A stretch of 64,000 nt of DNA from Sipunculus nudus (Eukaryota; Annelida; Sipuncula; Golfingiida; Sipunculidae): the NCBI GenBank assembly GCA_026874595.1, contig CM049310.1, positions 84,667,056 to 84,731,055 on the forward strand, in the 5' to 3' direction. Of the stretch, positions 59,090-64,000 are shown in pieces. A program made the position numbers and the translations under genes. A model generated the notes under the pieces. The model saw only the letters and a list, made by a program, of their open reading frames with translations, was not told where the DNA came from and made no database searches. Each line of letters opens with the position of its first letter. Positions within the stretch are counted from its first letter, which is position 1.

Positions 59090-61557
59090 CTGAAAATATA
59101 ACGACCAAGAATTTCTATAAAGATCTGAGTTAAGCTAGTATTAGGTCACTTATGCACAAAATCTGCAAAAGATATATCAACACTAACAATATAAAAGCAC
59201 AGGCTGTCAAGCACACCCTTATGAAAGAGCAGGAAAAATGATTCCAAATAAAGAAAAAACTATGACAAAAGGAGGAAAACTGAGGGGAAAACTATGACAC
59301 AAGCAGGACCAAACCAGACATATAACAAAAATATACTTGCTGTCTCTCAAGAAATGAATAAGAAATCCAAGGGCCTAGAGGCACAAATAGTCCTCAATTT
59401 GTGTAACTAGGAAAGTGTTCGAGTTCAGAAAAATTATAACTCCCTTAGAAAGATCAGTCTGAAAATAATTCTATTTAGTATAGTATTCAGTGAATGGATG
59501 AACATGAAGTGTTCTTATATACCGACTTGTCTAAAGGAAAGTTAAAAGGAGCATTCTTGACTGCAGAAAGTCAATAAACAGAGGTAGCTATACCTGCAGG
59601 TTACAACGTTATATTGTCAGTCATGTGCTGAAAATATCTGTAGAATTTGGTGAAGAATGCAGCAGGGGTTTTAGAGATATTTGGAAAAGAATGGGGCAGG
59701 ACGAACAGACAGATGGACAGACGGCCAGGGTCCATTTAAGTGGTTCTCCCTCCTTAAGGTAGGGACCTAACAAGTGATATTATCACGAACATATTTATTC
59801 AGTTTTAGGCTACATGGTGTTCAGTTTGCTGCTGCATTTTTGTTATATTGACATTGGAATTGTCAATAGTGATCAAAATTGCCAACAACTTGTGAACTTA
59901 CAAGATGACAAGAACAATTTCACTGTAGTTCAAAGCTTTTTAAAATTTAATATCACAAAGCAGAGCAAAAAGAAAAGTAAGTATTTTAAAGAAAAAGTAG
60001 GAAACTGGGACTGAGACAAAAATGTAGGAAAAAGCAGAAAAAGTAGGATCAGTTGACTGTCTGTAAGCACAACACAGACAAGATTCTTACTTTCTTCACA
60101 ACTTCCATGTAACATTCTTTAAACATACTACTATCAAGGTAAATTCAAGGGTGAGATTAAAATGGAAAATTTATTAAACTGTTGTAAAGGACATCATGTG
60201 TTAACTCTGTCAACACTTTGCAGGTGTTATTTTAAAGTATTATTTAAAATTCATTAAGTGGTACCTCTATATAGTCCACCCAGTATACATTCTTGCTGAT
60301 CCAGTCAACTGCAATGCTGTCCACTGTATCTATATTCAGAGCAAGTTCCTCCCTGAAAACAATCATCCAGATTCATAATATTATAGATAATAAATATTTG
60401 CCAAAATATTGTTAAAAACAGGATTTTCATGGAGGCAACAGACCAAGGAAATGTCATGTAAGGCAGTGAAGAACCCCCTATTCCAGAAAATGTTTAACAT
60501 CTAGATTTAAGAATTACTTTTTAATACCTTTATACATGGAGGCAAAAATCTTAGGATTAAACTATTGCAAAATGAGAGGCATAACTGGTTGAGAACTTTA
60601 GTTAGTAATACTGATTGGTCACTGCTTGTATGACTATGGTCACAGTCTGTACAACACATCTTGAAATCTCTCTAAGGATAGTACATCTGTTAGTGCTTTT
60701 TTTAAAATTAGCAATGAATATATATACCAAGTAAATAATTCAAAACATGGGCAAAAGCAGCAACCCAAATGGAGGAGGACAATCTTTGAATGCTTCATGT
60801 GGCTTACATTTGAATTTTAGAGGCCAATTCACAATTCTGATGATGAGACAGCATTTAGACCAATTTCATACTCTAATGGCCAGTGTGTAACCATGTAATA
60901 GAATAATAAGCCACACTGAAAGGTACTTGTTACTGGCCACAGAACCATCAAATCATTTATTTCACAATTTTTCTGACAAACGGGGGAATCAAAGGTCCAA
61001 GTGATCATTCATTTCAAACTTTCAGATATCAAACCTGCATAAACATTTACAGAATGTATTGATGAAGGATTTCTCCTACAGTAAAATAAAACAACACAAA
61101 ATATCAGTTTAATCACCAAATGGCCCAAAGGTCTGAGTTTGGAATGGCTGTCCCTATTAAGCCGAAACATATATGACCAGTCTGAAAGTTAAACATGATG
61201 GTTAAAGAGCTATACATAACAACTGCTGCGGGTCCTGGCAAACGGTCTTAACTAATGACGTTTAACGTTTAGCCCATCGTAGTCACTTGACCAACTGATG
61301 TCACAGATGTGGGCTCAGTCATTCAGGTGCTAGAGAACAAGTGAGTTTTTTAACCTTCCCAAGGACAGCCTACTTTACTATAAGGGTAGCCTTTTAATGG
61401 GCCAGTCCACTTATAGCTAAGAGGGATGGTAGGTAGCTTACAACAGAAGGCTTTGAGTTACACAAGATAAATTCTAATGAAAGTTAGGTACACAATTGCT
61501 TCCAGGGTATGCAAACTAAGATATAATGTGAAGAAATGACATAATATGATATATTAC
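59090..61557. other. introns of the first propeller
   Basis: Apart from the 60.3-kb exon there is no coding segment. A short GACAGATGGACAGACGG tail at 59,708 and GGGTAGCCTTTTAATGGGCCAG at 61,385 (similar to 33,740 to 33,880) are pieces of dispersed repeats. Confidence 0.5.
60265..60352 (-). CDS. LRP-like receptor: first propeller, second blade
   Basis: A TTTTCAG acceptor and a GAG/GTACCA donor bound 88 bases (phase 2 in, phase 0 out) that join the 61.8-kb exon in frame. The frame holds SIAVDWISKNVYWVD, a textbook blade: the IAVDW strand followed by NVYWVD in the YWTD position. It is one of the small exons that split the propeller, a common arrangement in invertebrate LRP genes. Confidence 0.93.
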
Positions 61558-61774
61558 TTGTCTGAAGGGTCAGCCAGTGAGAATTTCCCGATGACGAAAG
61601 ACGCCAGATCGCTGTAGAAAACCTGCTGCTCCTTATAATCGACAGCTACCGCCACCACTTTATCAACGCCGTCAAAGACACTGGTTGACGGGACAGTCTT
61701 TCCAACAGCCTGAGGCAGGACCCTCAGTATCTCCGTCTTGCTGGCAGCCAAGAGATATGGAAACTCAGAATCTT
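61558..61774 (-). CDS. LRP-like receptor, exon 1 of those found: start of first YWTD beta-propeller
   Basis: The exon has a TTTTCAG acceptor and an AA/GTAATA donor and is open for 71 full codons (phase 1 in, phase 2 out). It begins EDSEFPYLLAASKTEILRV, the usual opening strand of an LRP propeller, and ends with the first blade motif VFYSD, a variant of YWTD. Its phase shows that at least one exon lies upstream (an LDLa/EGF part or a signal-peptide exon); I could not find it between here and the window end. Known of the family: these propellers release ligand at low pH in endosomes. Confidence 0.9.
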
Positions 61775-62929
61775 CTGAAAAGAACAGCAAGATAATCGTT
61801 GAATTTTTAAATTTTTTTTAAAAGATTTGTTTGGTGGAGGTAATCGCCTCCATTTTTTTAATGCTTGCTTCACTAAGTACTGTGTACATCTGCAGAATTT
61901 GATTCCAGTTTCGGACTTCAAGATAGTGGTATACACACATTAACCCTTTACTGTTTGTATTTGGTTGTCACAAAACACCCCCTTTGCTGTTCAGATTAAT
62001 TTTAGGTTTCTCACACTGTGAATTTTGACACACTGTACATTAATGTTATGACAGATAACTTTATCAGTTTTTGGTGTATCCTTATGAAATTTTCAACACA
62101 TTTTACAGAGATACCAAGCAAGAGGTTAATGACTTAATCAATCATAAATTTCACGTATATCTAATAATAGAGTTAGGTAAATCAGGTAAATTCAGGTAAG
62201 TATAGTGTCTTTGTTGTTTTAGCATATTTGTACATAAATGTCTGCAGTATATCCCAGTGAAGACATTGTAGAATTTAGGACCAATAAGGGAATTATCATC
62301 CACTGGTATCAGGTGTATTTTCATGAAAGGTCTAGGTAAAACAGGTTAATGAAATATGATTAAGATTATTAATGTTATGTAGGTGTGGAGTGCTGAAATA
62401 GATTAGACTAAACCATATATGATTTGTTCCAAGAACTGTATAAGAATAATAATTGTATATTTAACATGAAATATTATGTTGATTTCAAATAAGAACCAAA
62501 TTGCCACATCCCAACTGTTCAGGTATGGAAAACTAATTAAGACCAGGTGAACTTCAAAGAAAAGTGAAAAAAAAAAATATTCACAGATTTACTCAGCAAA
62601 TATGTATAAATTTCCAATGGAAAATCGCCAAAAGTCTGACAGAATGGTAAAATCAAACATTTCTACATGTTTATCCCCCTTTATAATGTTTACTTGGATC
62701 GTTTTGGTACTCCCGGTAAAACGTATATCACTTTTATGTTGCCCGTGACAGAACATACAGGGAAATCCCCCGTTGCATTGCATTATTATCCAGTGTCAAA
62801 ACAATGTCACATGTCTTTTTTATCTTAAAACATAAGCAAATATTCTCGAATTTGAGTAACTAAAGTTTATTCAACATTTTATATTTATTTTGTTCAAAAC
62901 ATGTACTGAAAGTTGTCAGAGCACGATGT
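61775..62929. other. DNA upstream of the first receptor exon found
   Basis: No EGF, LDLa or signal-peptide exon was recognised on the minus strand, although the phase of the 61.8-kb exon requires a preceding exon. The sequence is AT-rich and unremarkable. Confidence 0.5.
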
Positions 62930-63190
62930 CCATCGAGCGGCAAGTCCGACGGCCGCCATCTTGAAAACTGATGACATCGCTCGTCCTTCATAACAGGCAA
63001 CATAAACAAAGAAAATGTCTTAAGGAATGAGAAATATACACAATCTAAGTCCAATATGATAATAATTTAGATAGATACCAATATTTTGTGGAAGTTTGGT
63101 ATGGTTTAATGTCATAACAACGTGGCCCGGTCAGTTGAAACGTCGCGTTTGTTGACATCCCGGGTGTCAATTGCCGACGTTATTCAACCA
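62930..63190. promoter_or_regulatory. CpG-rich patch, candidate promoter or 5' untranslated region
   Basis: CpG dinucleotides cluster here (CGAGCGGCAAGTCCGACGGCC, CGTCGCG) in otherwise CpG-poor DNA. On the minus strand AAGATGGCGGCCG is a perfect match to the vertebrate YY1 motif, which often sits at transcription or translation starts. Its position 1.1 kb upstream of the first receptor exon is suggestive. None of the short frames starting here encodes a signal peptide or splices into the 61.8-kb exon in phase. Confidence 0.25.
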
Positions 63191-63848
63191 ATCGGCTTTC
63201 CAACAGAGTCAAAATTAGAATTTGATAAATATTTATGAGGATTTCCCAGGTGAATGAATAAATAATTATCAACTTTACGGTAGGGGTGTCCTAGATCCTG
63301 GAACCGTATAGAACCGAAATTAATCGTGTCCAACGTTAATTTTTCCTCCAAGACCGAGCTAAAACCGGGAGTTCTTAGTGTCCCACCTGAGTGCATTGTG
63401 GTGCGTTACGAACAGATGAGGGGATGTCACATGACGGGGCTTAGAGTGCGCTGTCAAATGTTAAAGAATTAATCCTGTGGGCCCTGGGTGTGTATCATCC
63501 CCATTGCTGGGTCATTACATCAAGGAACCCCCAAAAGGCTCACTTGTTTGTGAGTGATACATGATTGTTGGCCACAGCCTCCAAATTTAGTCTGCATGTA
63601 GACAGGCAATAAAATACAGAAATTTCTTTTCACGTGACACCTAACTTCTCGTTCAGTGTGGCTGTCGCCTTTGCATGGCACATAACTCTAATGTAACTTT
63701 TTATCGTAATTCATTTCACTGGATTTTCATACTATTTTTATATGTTTGCGGAGATGAGCCATGTAGTTACATATAAGGAAATTTCTTGAGTAAAGTAATA
63801 TAGTTATTTTGAAGCCTGTCGTAATATAGTTTGCATAACACAGGGATG

Positions 63849-64000
63849 TGCCCACGCCGGGCGGCGCCGGGCGGGTGCGCCCGGCAGTCTTTCCTGCCGC
63901 CCGGCACTTGACTGGAAAGTGTCAATGCCTGCCCGGCAGTGATATTTTTTAAATTGTTAAAGCCATGAACAAAAATTCACGCCTGTAAGCTTATCTTGCG
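63849..64000. mobile_element. GC-rich transposon end cut by the window edge
   Basis: A sharply GC-rich stretch with repeated GCCGGGCGG and GCCCGGCAG words opens after CAGGGATGTGCCCACG. CAGGG(A/G)TG is the usual start of hAT-family termini (family knowledge), but the other end lies outside the window. Confidence 0.4.

Noticed and set aside
62860-63054. Minus-strand frame that could serve as a signal-peptide exon (FSFLKTFSLFMLPVM hydrophobic run)
   Set aside because: The hydrophobic run precedes the first ATG of the frame, which begins with a TTG. A weak donor (TTTCA/GTACAT) would fit the next exon's phase, but the remaining peptide has no signal sequence.
1-64000. CRISPR arrays, bacterial operons, tRNA or rRNA genes
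   Set aside because: None were seen. Introns, GT-AG borders and metazoan extracellular modules show this is animal nuclear DNA, and the tandem repeats lack the alternation of constant repeat and unique spacer.

Overview
The window is AT-rich, repeat-laden eukaryotic DNA. Coding sequence sits in short exons separated by introns of about 0.3 to 23 kb, with GT-AG borders. The dominant dispersed families are arrays of a GGTGGCGCCACC palindrome, tails with runs of GGAC/GACA ending in an AGCTCAG hairpin, and CCTTGACCTTTGACC-type tracts. Together these suggest a marine invertebrate, most likely a mollusc or another lophotrochozoan. That placement is an impression from repeat style, not a database result.

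One gene is well supported, on the minus strand. Twenty-one exons between 61,774 and 10,936 join with mutually compatible intron phases into roughly 1,100 codons of a low-density-lipoprotein-receptor-related protein (LRP family). Read in transcript order it encodes: a YWTD beta-propeller (exons at 61.8, 60.3, 59.0, 58.0, 57.1 kb); a shortened EGF module (56.6 kb); eight LDL-receptor class A modules (55.0 to 45.9 kb); an EGF (45.4 kb) and a calcium-binding EGF (41.7 kb); a second YWTD propeller (39.7 to 35.8 kb); an EGF (35.3 kb); a short linker (34.2 kb); then a 23-kb intron and the first part of a Notch-type EGF (11.0 kb). One or two further linker exons may lie in that intron (32.4 and 26.4 kb). 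No convincing membrane span, cytoplasmic NPXY tail or signal peptide was found, so both gene ends are missing or unrecognised. The order propeller-EGF-LDLa(8)-EGF2-propeller-EGF is that of large endocytic receptors (LRP1, megalin and yolk-protein receptors) and implies a ligand-binding receptor for lipoproteins or yolk proteins; the exact orthologue is not assigned.

Layout from left to right: 0 to 10.9 kb is intronic or 3' flanking DNA with small inverted-repeat transposons. From 11 to 34 kb lies the giant intron with nested elements: a split MITE holding a six-copy array, a 2-kb element with long inverted termini, a degenerate CCTTTGACACTGTCC array, and a cluster of coding-like fragments near 31 to 32.8 kb, including a plausible plus-strand exon. 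From 34 to 62 kb is the exon-rich part of the receptor gene. From 61.8 to 64 kb is upstream DNA with a CpG-rich patch and, at the edge, a GC-rich transposon end.

The most unusual feature is that two introns of this gene carry tandem arrays whose repeat unit includes the 3' splice site and the start of the following exon: about twelve 77-bp units before the exon at 37.7 kb, and five 33-bp units before the exon at 57.1 kb. The first array is a run of decoy splice acceptors, each followed by a copied exon start and usually by a donor-like GGTAAG, just ahead of the real exon.
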